Made by a program: the position numbers and the translations under genes
Shown here: positions 21,447-32,157 of the stretch, piece by piece
Position numbering within the stretch: the first letter of the stretch is position 1
Layout: each line of letters opens with the position of its first letter
Notes under the pieces: model-generated
Databases searched by the model: none
What the model saw: the letters and a program-made list of their open reading frames with translations, nothing else
What the model was told of the DNA's origin: nothing
DNA from: Cloeon dipterum
Taxonomy: Eukaryota > Arthropoda > Insecta > Ephemeroptera > Baetidae
Assembly (NCBI RefSeq): GCF_949628265.1
Contig: NC_088789.1
Location: forward strand, 25,289,883 to 25,353,882
Direction of reading: 5' to 3'
DNA length: 64,000 nt

Positions 21447-24011
21447 TTAGTAGCCTGCACAATAATCCAGGTGCTCATTTATCATCTCCCGTTCAACCTT
21501 GACGTCACAAATCGGACACTTCACCGTGTCACTGACCACTTCTTGAACCTCTCCATCAAATGAGCCATCCAGGCTCTGGACACAACTGTCTGTGTGAGAT
21601 TGTAGGGAATCATTTTCAATTTTTTCATTACAAATAGGGCAATGGACCATCTGAGACTCTTCCGTGTCTTCCTGAAAAGAATCGTGCAAATGCTGGACGC
21701 AATTGTCGATGTGAGACTTGAGCAAATCCGCAGGGTAATACGCAGAGCACAGCGGACACTGCTCCATGTTTGACTCGTCCTCTTCGTCATCACTCAGGAC
21801 AATGACCTCCTCAGGTGGCTGCTTTTTCTTGTCATCGTCCTCAAAATTGAAAGTACGAAGGCACTGCTCGATGTGATCATTCATTTCAGCGGCGGGACAC
21901 GGCTTTTCACATATGGGACAGTGGAGTTTCCCCGGTTTTTCCTCAATTTCAGTCTTCTGCTTCTTCAAGGGCTTTTGTTCTGGCTGGTTGAACCTGGCCA
22001 GAAACTTCTGTCTGTCCAACACAGCGTTTCCGGTCGAACCGGACGCTGAGCCAACAGTGTGGCCTTTCCCAATGAACGGAACGAAGGACGTGCTTGGTTG
22101 CGATTCTTCCATTGGACGCTCCTGGCTCCCTCTTCCAGACACGACCAGAGTTCCTCCTCCCCTGTTGGCGGTGGCCGTGCCTCCCATGCCCCTTCTGCCT
22201 CCCCGTCCAGCGTCGCTGAAGCCAGAAATGTTGCTGGAAGCCCCGATTCCAGAGCCGGAGACTGGTTTTGTGACTTTGTTGGTGTTGTTTGTTGATGCAG
22301 CCGGGCCCTTGACTGGATTTCCGTAATTTCTGATGTCACCTCGCCCTTTCCCTGGGGATTTTTTTAATTATATCTTATTTTAAAGGGGAAAATTATTTTA
22401 ATTCACCATTAACTGCACTTGTAGAGGCTTTTGGGCCGCTGGATCGGCCATTGCTGTTTTTTGTTGGGCTCAAGTAAGGCCTAATATCACCTGCTTTGCT
22501 CACTGTATGATTAATATTAATTTTAAGAGAGACATTCATGTTTATTATTTGAAGGAAAGTAGAGAAAAATTCAATAGATAATTAAATTTTCTGCCATTGA
22601 ACAGGTTCAGGAAAATCAAGGGGAGTCTAGAGTGTGCAGTTTTTGCAATTCTGAAGCTTAAAATCTGTTTTTGGCGTTGAAAATAGTTACAAAAGTTGAT
22701 AGTTTTTGCCAATTTTTTAAATTGGGAGTTCTAGAAAACGAATGTGTTCTCTGCTCTTGAAATTTTCAAAAATGTTTATAGGTGTCTTGGAATTCTTTTG
22801 AGGGACTTTCCAGATTTTTCAAAGTTTTGGTTGTTAAAAAACTACAAAACACGCCTTAAATTTCCAGAAAGTTAGCCGTAAGGACCTTCAACCTTAAGCA
22901 GTAATGTGACCTTAAATAAGGTGTTTATTTGATTAGGCTTGACAAGAGGAATCAATTGCACACATTATTAAATTTGAATTGGGCCTCAAAAAGATGAGAT
23001 ATTGCATTCTCAAAATGTTGACCACAATATTTCATAAAAATTTAATTTAAATTTCCTGTAACGTAGACTCCCACTGTCATACATTTTTAGATATTGCTCT
23101 AAATGAGCCAACAATCTTGTTAAAACCTAAGTCTTTTCCTCTTAATTAATTTAATTTTCTAATTTTTCCAAAACATAATAAAAAAGACATAATATATATT
23201 ATGTACCTGCTTTGTTTTTGTTCTCTCTTTTCGCCTTTCTATCAGCCTCGGCCTGCTTCTTCTTAGTGAACTCCTCAGGCTCTTGGATCTTGACGAATTT
23301 CCCTCCACAGCTTCTTTCGTGCATGCTCCACCAAGTGTCTGTGTGGCTAGGCGCCCTGTTCATCGAGCGACGCACAAATCCAAAGAATGGTTTGCGTTCC
23401 CTGCACACACCCAAACACCTCCAGACGTGCTGCTGGTACAGTTTCACTTCCGCATGAAAGCTGTGGTAAATCTAAACGACATGCGATAAATCTTTGACGT
23501 CATTTTTTCTAATTGAAAGGACATTACGGTGATATTGCAGCCGCATAGATTGTTAATCCTGTACATGTGCTTCTGGAATTCCGGGCCGTGTCCATCTCTG
23601 TCTCGGTTGTTTGCAGTGACAAAGAGATAGGCGTGGATCATTTCATGCTTTACGAATATTTTTCAGATAAATATATAATAAATAAATAAAAAACACCCAC
23701 CAAAAGGGTCTCAACCAGATCTTTTCTCGGTCTCAATTTGAGCAAAGGGGCGCTGAGACTGATGGAACAGAGTCCTCCTCTTCCCTCATATCTGCACAGT
23801 CCAGCACAACTGAAAAAAATTATTTATTTGGACACTTAGCTATGAACAAACAAAAATAGTGTTACAGTGTCATCCGAGGGCTCCATTTTAGAGCAACTCC
23901 GTCGAGTTTGCCCCAAAAGTATTTCTTGTTGTACTCAATGAATAAGGCGTGGATGTCTGGACAGGGATCCACGAGTTCCCACTCCTGGGACACAATCGAT
24001 GAGGACGACAT
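21447..24011 (-). CDS. SPRTN: SprT-like metalloprotease Spartan (DNA-protein crosslink repair) with four UBZ fingers
   Basis: Exons on the minus strand: 24011-23866, 23809-23701, 23647-23528, 23471-23207, 22502-22407, 22351-21447; 546 residues, all phases consistent. The N-terminus (SQEWELVDPCPDIHALF) and zinc-protease motif HEMIH (about 86-90), followed by AYLFVTANNRDRDGHGPEF, identify the SprT domain. A C-x2-C/H-rich zinc-binding part follows (WRCLGVC, SCGGKFVKIQEPE). The C-terminal half holds a p97-binding SHP-like box (FIGKGHTVG, about 338-346), a PIP-like QKFLARF (about 360-366), an acidic SIM-like VIVLSDDEED (about 428), and four C-x2-C...H-x3-C UBZ4-type fingers at about 390, 444, 483 and 524. 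Human SPRTN has one UBZ. The protein cleaves proteins crosslinked to DNA during replication. Orthology to fly maternal haploid is likely. The spacing of the fingers suggests tandem duplication. Confidence 0.95.
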
Positions 24012-25408
24012 GCTTTCTGTAAATTTTATAATATAGTTTTAAAATTAATAAAAATATTAATGTAGAATAACGCTGCATAGAATTCCAAGAATGTAGTACG
24101 CAAAAAAATAACATTCTGGGAAATAGAACAAAAATATCAGACGCACAAAATATACGCAGACAAAGAAAATCGTGATTCCAGCAATTTAAGACTCAAGTTT
24201 TTTTTAAATAATTTAAAAATATATGTTATGGAAAAATTACACTTTTTGCCGCGAGTTACAGTTTTCACCACCCATTATTATGTACTTTTTAATGGGATTC
24301 GGGATTCTCAACTAATTCGTTATTATCATACATTTTTTCTATTCCTGAACGTTTTTTCGTTTTTGTTTAACCGCCACAAACCATTTGCCCAGCTTCTAGG
24401 TGTGATACTTTGTCATCCGCCGTTGTCAGCCGTAAAGTTGTCCGATTTTTTAATCCGTGTCAAACGCAGAAAATAGCGTCCAGTTTAAATTTAAAAGTGA
24501 AAGGTGTGACTGTGAGACATTTCAGTCAGACAAACTTCAAAGGTTAAAATGACTGTTTTGAATTCTTTGGGGGGCGTGGCACCAGATACCATGTGGAGCG
24601 ATCGTGTGTTTTGGTTCTGTCGTGGCCGGCGTGTTACGCTGTGAGTTGAGCTTGAGCAGCTGAAAATCTTTAATTTGTTTTAAAATATTTTTATCACGCA
24701 CTGCATTATTCAAAAAATTAGGTTTGTGCTTTAAGATAGACTGTAGATTAGGATGTTTTTTTTTAAATTTTCACATTGACAAGTTTTTTGTATGTATTAC
24801 ATATTTTGCTCCGTGGATTTTGTTTTGAATACACTGTACACTGTAAAAATCAAAATCCAACCCTTTTGTTGAAGGTTGCTGGGAAAAGGCACTGCCACAG
24901 GGACATTATGTAATTAGAGAAAATTTTTAGAACTAAAAATTCAATTAAGGAAAATAGAGACCAGGACTTTTCACCTTATCAATTATTGTTGAGGTCAAAT
25001 AATTATTGGTTTCTAAATTATTTGATTATAGTACGTAGCAAAGACAACAATAATAAACGAACGACCATGGGATCCAGATCCTAGATCTTATTTCGTATCC
25101 TGATTTCTACTATCCTTTTAAATTCGATCATCTACTATGATTCTAGCTAAAATTTCAAACAATTTTCAATTATTGTTACCCTCGTTGCCCTGAATCAATC
25201 CATTAGAGAAATTTATTACTTTCGTCATGACAATGCCTTAAAAAATTAAAAAAAAAACTCCTTAAATTTGAGAATTATATTTAAATAACACTTTATTGTA
25301 CTTAACCTGAAACACTCTAAATAAGATAAAGTAATACCGGGGGATTATTTTGCTAAATTACGAGTACAATTTCATTTTGTAAAAAATTGTTATTGAATTT
25401 TAGGGTTG
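24012..25408. promoter_or_regulatory. Divergent spacer between Spartan and PDE12
   Basis: These 1.4 kb separate two genes transcribed away from each other, so both promoters should lie here. The sequence is AT-rich. A GC-richer patch at about 24560-24650 may be one core promoter. 'attttag' just before 25404 looks like an acceptor, so PDE12 may have an untranslated first exon further left. No coding sequence was recognised. Confidence 0.5.
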
Positions 25409-28400
25409 ATGCTCCGCTTTCCAAGAATATTCCACCGTCTTCTGCACACTTCACAGGCGAGACAGAAGCTCCTGAAGATGACGTCTTACCCTGACGCTTA
25501 CTTTCGATTCAAGGATGGCTGTGAAACATTCGACTTTTGCTTCTACTTCGAGAACGCGTCTCTGAAGGTGTCCCGCAACTTCAACTTCAGCCGCCGCGTG
25601 ACGGAGACGGTGGCCGAGTTCCAGGGCCGCGTGCAGGCCAACCTGGACAAGACGCTGGCTAAAAAGAAGAAGAAGAAGAAGGGCAAGGACGAGGAGGCGG
25701 AGGACCCGTGTGTCAAGGTCGAATTTAAGGTTGACGGCGAGAGCGCAGACAACGACGCCAACTGCAAGGAACTGCTGTCCAGCTCCAAAATGACGATGCA
25801 CATCCTCGACTCCAGTTACAAAATCGTGGTAAACGCGCCGGTGGTGACGTCGATGGCCCTACCAGAGTGCATGCTGGCCGGCTTTCCAGTCTACCCGTCG
25901 AAACTGGAGGTTGAATTCGCCGAGAGGAAGGACTGCCATTTCACGTGGTTTCGCTCGGCCAAGCCAGTGCAGCAGGACAAAGTCTGTGACTCCGTCAAGT
26001 TCGAGGAGGTCGCCTCTGGATTCAGCTACACGCCTTCTGCAGAAGACGTCGGCTATGCTATTAAGCTCAGGTGTGAGCCTGTTCGTGGACACCTCAAGGG
26101 GCCGGCCCTCGAGTTTGTGTCCAAGGGCATTGTCTCGGCTGGCCCGGGACACTGCCCCTTCCACACCAGACACAGCTTCACTCAGGATTTCCTCAGCGGA
26201 CCTAAGTGAGTGTTTTTCTATTTTAAACATTACACTTCGGTTTTTAGGAATTAAACCAAATAATCCAAATAGGGTCGCAAAAATACGAATTTTGTAGTTA
26301 AAAAAAGACACGGCATTAATTGCTCTGGTTTTTGTTTGGTTATTTTTCCAAATTTTGAAAATCATGGATATTTTATAAAACTTTTTTACTCTTCAGAGGA
26401 CAATTTTCCATTTGTTTTCATTTTTGTTGCATAAAAATACTTTTTAAACGAAATACTACTTTTTGCGGGTTTCAAAGAACAGGCTCAGATCGGAACAGCA
26501 AAGTTAATCTTACCCTCAATTTTAAACCCTAATGTGACGAAGATTGCTTTCGCCAAAGTCATTTTGGATTGTTTTTTGGTCGTAACAATAAATTATAGCT
26601 TTTTTAATTTTGCCATTTGTTATCAAAGTTTTTCAACGCCATACCCTATCTCTTGTCAAATTTGCTTCAAATAGTAAATTCAATCGCATTTTTTAATTTA
26701 TCTGATTTTTTTTTTTGGTTTCCGCTTAAAGACATGACTGCGGAACTTAAAATGAAAAAAAACTTGTCTTAGGTAGATTGAAAAATCAATCCTTCATTGA
26801 ATGAAAATATAATTCGGTGATCTTTAATTTAATTTCTAATTGAACCCCGACTGATTTTATTAAATTATTTCTAACAAGACCAAATGTCTACCAAAATGTT
26901 CTGAGAGCGCCTTTTTTCATTTTTAAAATTTTAGTATCGTAATAATATCGTAAAATTAATGTTCGCGTTAAAAATGAAGGTGTTAAAAGGGAGTAAAATT
27001 TTTAAATACCCAAAACAACTGTTACATTATTATTTTTTAGTAATCTCTTGACTAAAAATTTAGAAATGCTTTGAGACCAGTGTAGCTGTATAATTATAAA
27101 AATATCCCATTTTGAGATTATTTGAGTCTTCTGTAAATTTTAATTTTAAGTATGTATTAATATCCAATTTTTGTTTAATTTTCCAGCTTCAGAATAATGA
27201 GCTACAACATTCTGGCCGACTGCTACGCCGACTCCGACTACTCTCGGGAAGTGCTCTTCCCCTACTGCCCGCCGTACGCATTGGCTATCGACTATCGGAA
27301 GCAGTTGCTGGCCAAGGAGATCTCCGGCTACAAATCCGACCTGATATTTTTGCAGGAGGTAGACTGCAAGGTCTTTGACGTCGATCTGGAACCCTTACTG
27401 TCCAATATGGGATATTCCGGCTTGTTTAGCAAAAAAGGCGGGCAAATTAGCGAAGGAATTGCTTCATTTTATTACAATAAAACATTCAAGTAAGGAAAAT
27501 ACATGTTGGTGTGCTCATCAATCCTAAATATGTATTTATTTTCAGGCTTGAGCACCAAGAATATATTACCTTGAGCAATGAAATAAATGAAAATCCGCTG
27601 TTTGAATCGATTCGGAATGCCGTGCATAAAAACGAAGCCCTCAAATCTCGGATACTCGACCGAGGCTCAATTCTTCAGGTTGGCAGAGTCCAAAATAACA
27701 ATTAATAAATTAAAACTAATAGATTTTAAATTTCAGGTTCTAGTTCTGCGTCACAATGTAACGAATCACATTTTCGTCATCGGCACGACACATCTTTATT
27801 TCCATCCTGACGCAGACCACGTGAGGCTGTTGCAGGCCGCCACATGTCTCACCTACTTGCAGCGTAAACGAGAGGAATATTTAAATTCGGTCAGAATTCA
27901 CGCGAGATTGTTGCAAAGAAGACTTTTTAATCGATATGTCGTTGCAGGGGAACAAGTGCTCTCTTATTCTTTGCGGCGACTTTAACAGCACGCCGCCTTT
28001 TGGTGTCTACAAACTGATGACTGAAGGTTCCATTCCCAAAGATTACCCTGACTGGAAGAGCAGTAAGTCCATTGCTTTCTCTAACGGCTAATTGTAATCC
28101 ATACTCAAAGAAACTTGTCATATTTAGGCGTTAAATCGACAGAAATTACGGAAATTAGTTGCTAACTGGTGGTGAATGAGTTGCACCTATTAGTTTTAAA
28201 ATAACCACATTGAAATCACTTTTAAATCTGAATTAAAAAATTGATTAACATGAATTAATTACCCAATTAACCGGGTTATGATGAGGCAGAGTGGTAGCGA
28301 TGCTTGCGTTTCTACCAGTTATCAAAATGTTAAAAAAAAAACAAAATCTGTAAAAATGCATTCAATACCTTTAATTGCTGTCGGATTTTAAATGCAGTCG

Positions 28401-29404
28401 TTGGCTGTTTTCTTTTTAAGAGACAGCCTGTAACAAACTCTAAAATGGACTTATTTTGTCAACTTAAATATTAAAAAAGACCCAATAATTGATTTGCAAC
28501 ATTGACAATTTCTGAACAAATTTTTTAGTTAAATAATTTTCTAAAAAGTTTAAGCAAGTTTTTAAATAGTAATCTTTTGCAAAATTATAAATAATAATTT
28601 TGAATTAACAAAATTATAAATAATAATTTTGAATTAACAAAATTATAAATAATAATTTTGACCAATGAACAAAGTTATAGCATCAGGATAGTCGGATATT
28701 TTTTAAAGAAATAACTTTAGACAGACAGATTTTATGGGTAGTTAAAATTTTTATGGGAATTTTGAGAAACTGCCCCCATTTTTACGAAATTATCAGAAAT
28801 TCTAAAGCTTGTAAAGCGGCTTACCCAAGGTAGCCAAAAAATCGCAATTTTAGAAATCCAATGATTTTTCAATCTTTGAAAACACTACTTAACCTTATTC
28901 CTCGTCAATTTATTACAAATTTCTACAACCTATTTTAGTTCAGATGAATTAATCTCCGTTCGTGAGTTTTCAAATTTGAACAGATATTTTAAATAAAAAT
29001 TGTTACACTAGAACTGAAATTCTCAGTCCTTTGTTGGAACACAACTGCAGGAATGCAATCTTCCCATAAAAATCTGTTTTAATGTTTTAAACAAAATAAA
29101 CTCGTTTTAAAATAACAATATTTATCCTCTTTCAGACGAGAGTGAGGCTGTCGAAGACCTGGAGCTGAGCCACCCGATGAAAATATCAAGCGCGTGCGGC
29201 TGTCCGAAATTCACAAACTACACTGTGGGATTCGCCGACTGCCTCGACTACATCTTCTACCAGAACGACCACCTGCGGGTGACACAAGTGGTGCCGCTGC
29301 CGAGCGAGGAGGAGCTGCGGCAGTACGACGCGATTCCGAGTGTGGTCCAGCCGTCGGACCACGTCGCTTTAGTCGCCGATTTGCAAATAATAACACTCAA
29401 CTGA
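25409..29404 (+). CDS. PDE12: 2',5'-phosphodiesterase 12 (PDE12), mitochondrial EEP-family nuclease
   Basis: Exons: 25409-26205, 27187-27489, 27546-27678, 27737-27889, 27948-28062, 29136-29404; 589 residues, against about 609 in human. The N-terminus MLRFPRIFHRLLHTSQARQ is Arg-rich, lacks acidic residues and is amphipathic, fitting a mitochondrial targeting peptide. The exonuclease/endonuclease/phosphatase domain starts near residue 267 with MSYNILADCYADSDYS. Metal and catalytic residues are visible in LQEVD (about E323), CGDFNSTP, and PSDHVALVADL near the end. A poly-lysine stretch lies in the N-terminal region. PDE12 trims 2',5'-oligoadenylates and removes 3' poly(A) from mitochondrial transcripts. 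The start ATG follows an acceptor-like site by 5 nt. The fifth intron is the longest after the first and carries a short tandem repeat. Confidence 0.95.
28580..28661. repeat. 29-bp tandem repeat, about 2.8 copies
   Basis: The unit begins at 28580, 28609 and 28638 and is essentially identical each time, with the core 'aaaattataaataataattt'. The core is itself nearly palindromic, so each unit could form a small AT hairpin. It lies in a PDE12 intron. Confidence 0.85.
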
Positions 29405-29468
29405 GTCCGATTTTGGATTACTTTCATTTTTTTTCTCTCTCTTTCTTGCCAATACAAAAATAGGAATG

Positions 29469-31490
29469 TTACGACAAAATGGCGACGGACCTGCGGGAGA
29501 TAGCGCAGCTGACGTTGTCCAGCGATGCCCAGCGTTTCTGCGCCGAGATCTGGCTGTTGACGAGCCCACCGACCACCCGGTCCTCCGCGATGCGGCTCAT
29601 CGCCTCCAGCTTCTGCGCCCGCGACCGGCTCAGCGGCTCGGCTGGGAAGGCGAGTTCGTTGGCCTCGGCCAGCGTTCGTAAATCGAAGTAGTACTTGGCG
29701 TAAACACTGGAGGGCACGTTGATGTTGAACTGCAGCATTTCTAAAAACTGACGCTCCAGCTCGTTCCTGTCCATAGATTTCCGTCAGCTTTGGAGAGGAG
29801 GGATTTTTATTTCTATACTCACATGTTTTCAACAGTAATGTCCTTCAATATTTGGCAATAGTCCACGTTCCACACGGCTTGATCATCCCACACTTTGGAT
29901 GCGAGTAAAATAGCACCCAGGACTATCCTCTTCCACGAGCCAGGAGTTATGTCAATCTCGGCATATGTTAGCAACCTGAGGATCAAATTGGGCAGCATAA
30001 ATAAATAAATCTTAAGTGAAAAATTCGTTTAAAGTGAGACTCAGTTTGAGTTTTGGACATCAACGTGGAGTAAGGCCGGTAAAGGTGATTAAAAATACGC
30101 TAGTCCATTGCAAATTTGGCTTAATAATAAATTTTGACTCTGAAATTTTTGTCATTTGATGAAATTTTGTCTTATTTTATATATAGAACATACAATAAAT
30201 TTATTAAAACTTTTGGAACTTTTGTCATTTTTTTAATTAATACAGGGACCATTTAATTTAGTTTTAAGTTGATTTAAATTTAAGAGTTATGATGTAGAGG
30301 TTAAAAATTAAACGCGTAATACAAAATAAAATCAGACAGAAAATGAGGAAAAGGGGAAAGTAGCTGAACTTTAATTTGACCTGAAATACCATAATTTATT
30401 TAATTTGAAGTCCATTGCTCCATGACGCGTACCAGAAAGAAAACAATTAACAATATCATTCATTCACTTTGTGTGATCCAAAGGAACAGAATAATGAAAA
30501 ATTTGTCAAAAAAAATCCCATAGAGCACAAGCTAAATGACTCACAAAAAAGAAAGCTGATAGTCATCTAAAAATCCAAAGATCATCAGTTGACCTTTACA
30601 GACAAGCGGGAAATCCACTAGAGGAGCAAAAATAAAAATGTTGCCACATTCTGAGGAAGAAACCCGAAATCCCAACTTTTGAATGACACGAAACTTACCT
30701 TTCCAAGTACACTAGCGTGATAATGGCACACTCTGCTGTTAGTTGTGCGGCATTGAACAGGGTCCTGACAAACTTGTAAATTTGCCTGTGTTCGGGATTA
30801 TGCCTGTCATAATCTTCTGGAACACTATCCTTCTGAAAGCAAACGGGGAGCTGACATAGGAAACGCCCTTAAGGTGCGAGAAAACGGGCCTACCGTCAAA
30901 GGATGGAGCTTCTCATCAAAAATATCGAGGTGTTTGTTGGAGGTCCTGTTTTTAATGTGGAAGTAAATGGCAAGGGCGACGCACTTGACGGTGCTTTTGA
31001 GGTTCGGTTGAGAGACTGTACTGTCATCCAGGAATATCGTAGAACAAGACGAGCTCTTCTTCATGGGCCGAGATTCAAACAACTGTGCAAATGAAACGCA
31101 AGAGTTAGCACACAAATGTGACGGCCGCTGATAACCTTTTGATTTCTTACGTGATTCTGGCTCTTTTTCCTGACTAGACCATCTAGAACGAAAAGGAGAA
31201 AGCGGCTAATTAAAATTTCAGGAGGATTTAAATGCGTGTGTCGTACTCTGGATGGAGGCCTTGGAGCGCTCCATGAAAATCGTGCCGGCCTTCGGGTGTG
31301 ATGAAGGGTCCGTGTCCCAGTCTTCAGGTTCGCGCTCGCTGATGTGTTGAAGGTTGCCGACACTTTCTTCGTGGTTGGAAGCTAGCTCGTCGAAACCTCG
31401 CCGACCGCCTGTCTGGCCTGCGGCCGCCGCCCCCTCCTTGCGGGTCACCTGGGGGCTGGCGTAGACGCAGCAGCTGTGTTTGTTGCCCAT
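29469..31490 (-). CDS. CycY: Cyclin Y
   Basis: Minus-strand exons: 31490-31247, 31182-31151, 31082-30894, 30832-30699, 29975-29823, 29766-29469; 349 residues (human CCNY 341). The N-terminus [14 protein letters not shown] carries Gly2 for myristoylation and adjacent Cys residues for palmitoylation, which place this cyclin at the plasma membrane. CNLQHISDRE in human corresponds to [13 protein letters not shown] here. [18 protein letters not shown] is nearly identical to human. The cyclin box spans exons 4-6 ([69 protein letters not shown]). Cyclin Y activates CDK14 (fly Eip63E), which phosphorylates the Wnt co-receptor LRP6. The second exon is only 32 nt. The gene is tail-to-tail with PDE12 (64 bp between stops) and head-to-head with DNAJC7. 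Confidence 0.96.
30408..30455 (+). repeat. Short dispersed repeat, copy 1
   Basis: The segment 'aagtccattgctccatgacg' plus 'cgcgtaccagaaa' matches 49506-49552 at most positions over roughly 50 nt. It lies in the large cyclin Y intron. Similarity fades on both sides, so this may be the conserved end of a dispersed element. Confidence 0.5.
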
Positions 31491-32157
31491 GGTCTCAACT
31501 CATCGCCTGGTTCGCCCTCAGACTACCTTCGCTACTGTTTACTCTGATAGCGAGCGCAGAACCGAGTCTTACATTCGTGTGAGGAAGGGTAAATATTTAA
31601 GGAGATGACACAAACCACCACCTACTGCATTTCAGTGGCCATTTAGTCAGTTGTACCAACGTTTCTACTGCACTGGACTCGGTACTTTCACTCTCCAGCG
31701 GCCTTGAATTTCTATTTTAAGGAATATTTGCTGATAAACGAAATTTCGGGGGAGTTCCCTGACTGAAAATCATCGTTCCATCAGTTTTGGACAGTGAATC
31801 CAGCATTAATTATTTAATTTTTAATCAGGACGTAGCTAAACAATTAATGCCCAAGGTCTTACCCTGTTACGTTGGCACGTGCCCTGGTCGACGACTTTTG
31901 CTACCATTTTTTCGAAAGGATACGACCATTGTGACGTCAGAATAATGGCGGCATAGCCTACTCTCTGCCTCGCTAAACCTTATTTTGATTTTTGCCGCTC
32001 TTTTCCATTTCCTTTGCCCCTGTATGTTTATCATTGCTCCCGTTTTCGGCCAATCGTAACATTTCGTCAGGGGGAGAGGGATAATCACGCACGCTCGACG
32101 ACATCAACCAGAAAGTTCTTCGATCGCAATTTTCTTTCTTTCCAACACAACACAAGC
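31491..32157. promoter_or_regulatory. Bidirectional promoter between cyclin Y and DNAJC7
   Basis: Only 667 bp separate the two start codons, which face away from each other. A palindromic CRE/ATF-type site TGACGTCA lies at 31932-31939 and is followed by 'aatggcggc', similar to YY1/Pho-type promoter motifs. No TATA box at a convincing distance was seen. The region should also contain both 5' UTRs. Confidence 0.65.

Noticed and set aside
28275-28330. tRNA-like D-arm sequence ('ggcagagtggtagcgatgc')
   Set aside because: No B box (GGTTCGA-type), no acceptor-stem pairing and no anticodon arm were found downstream.
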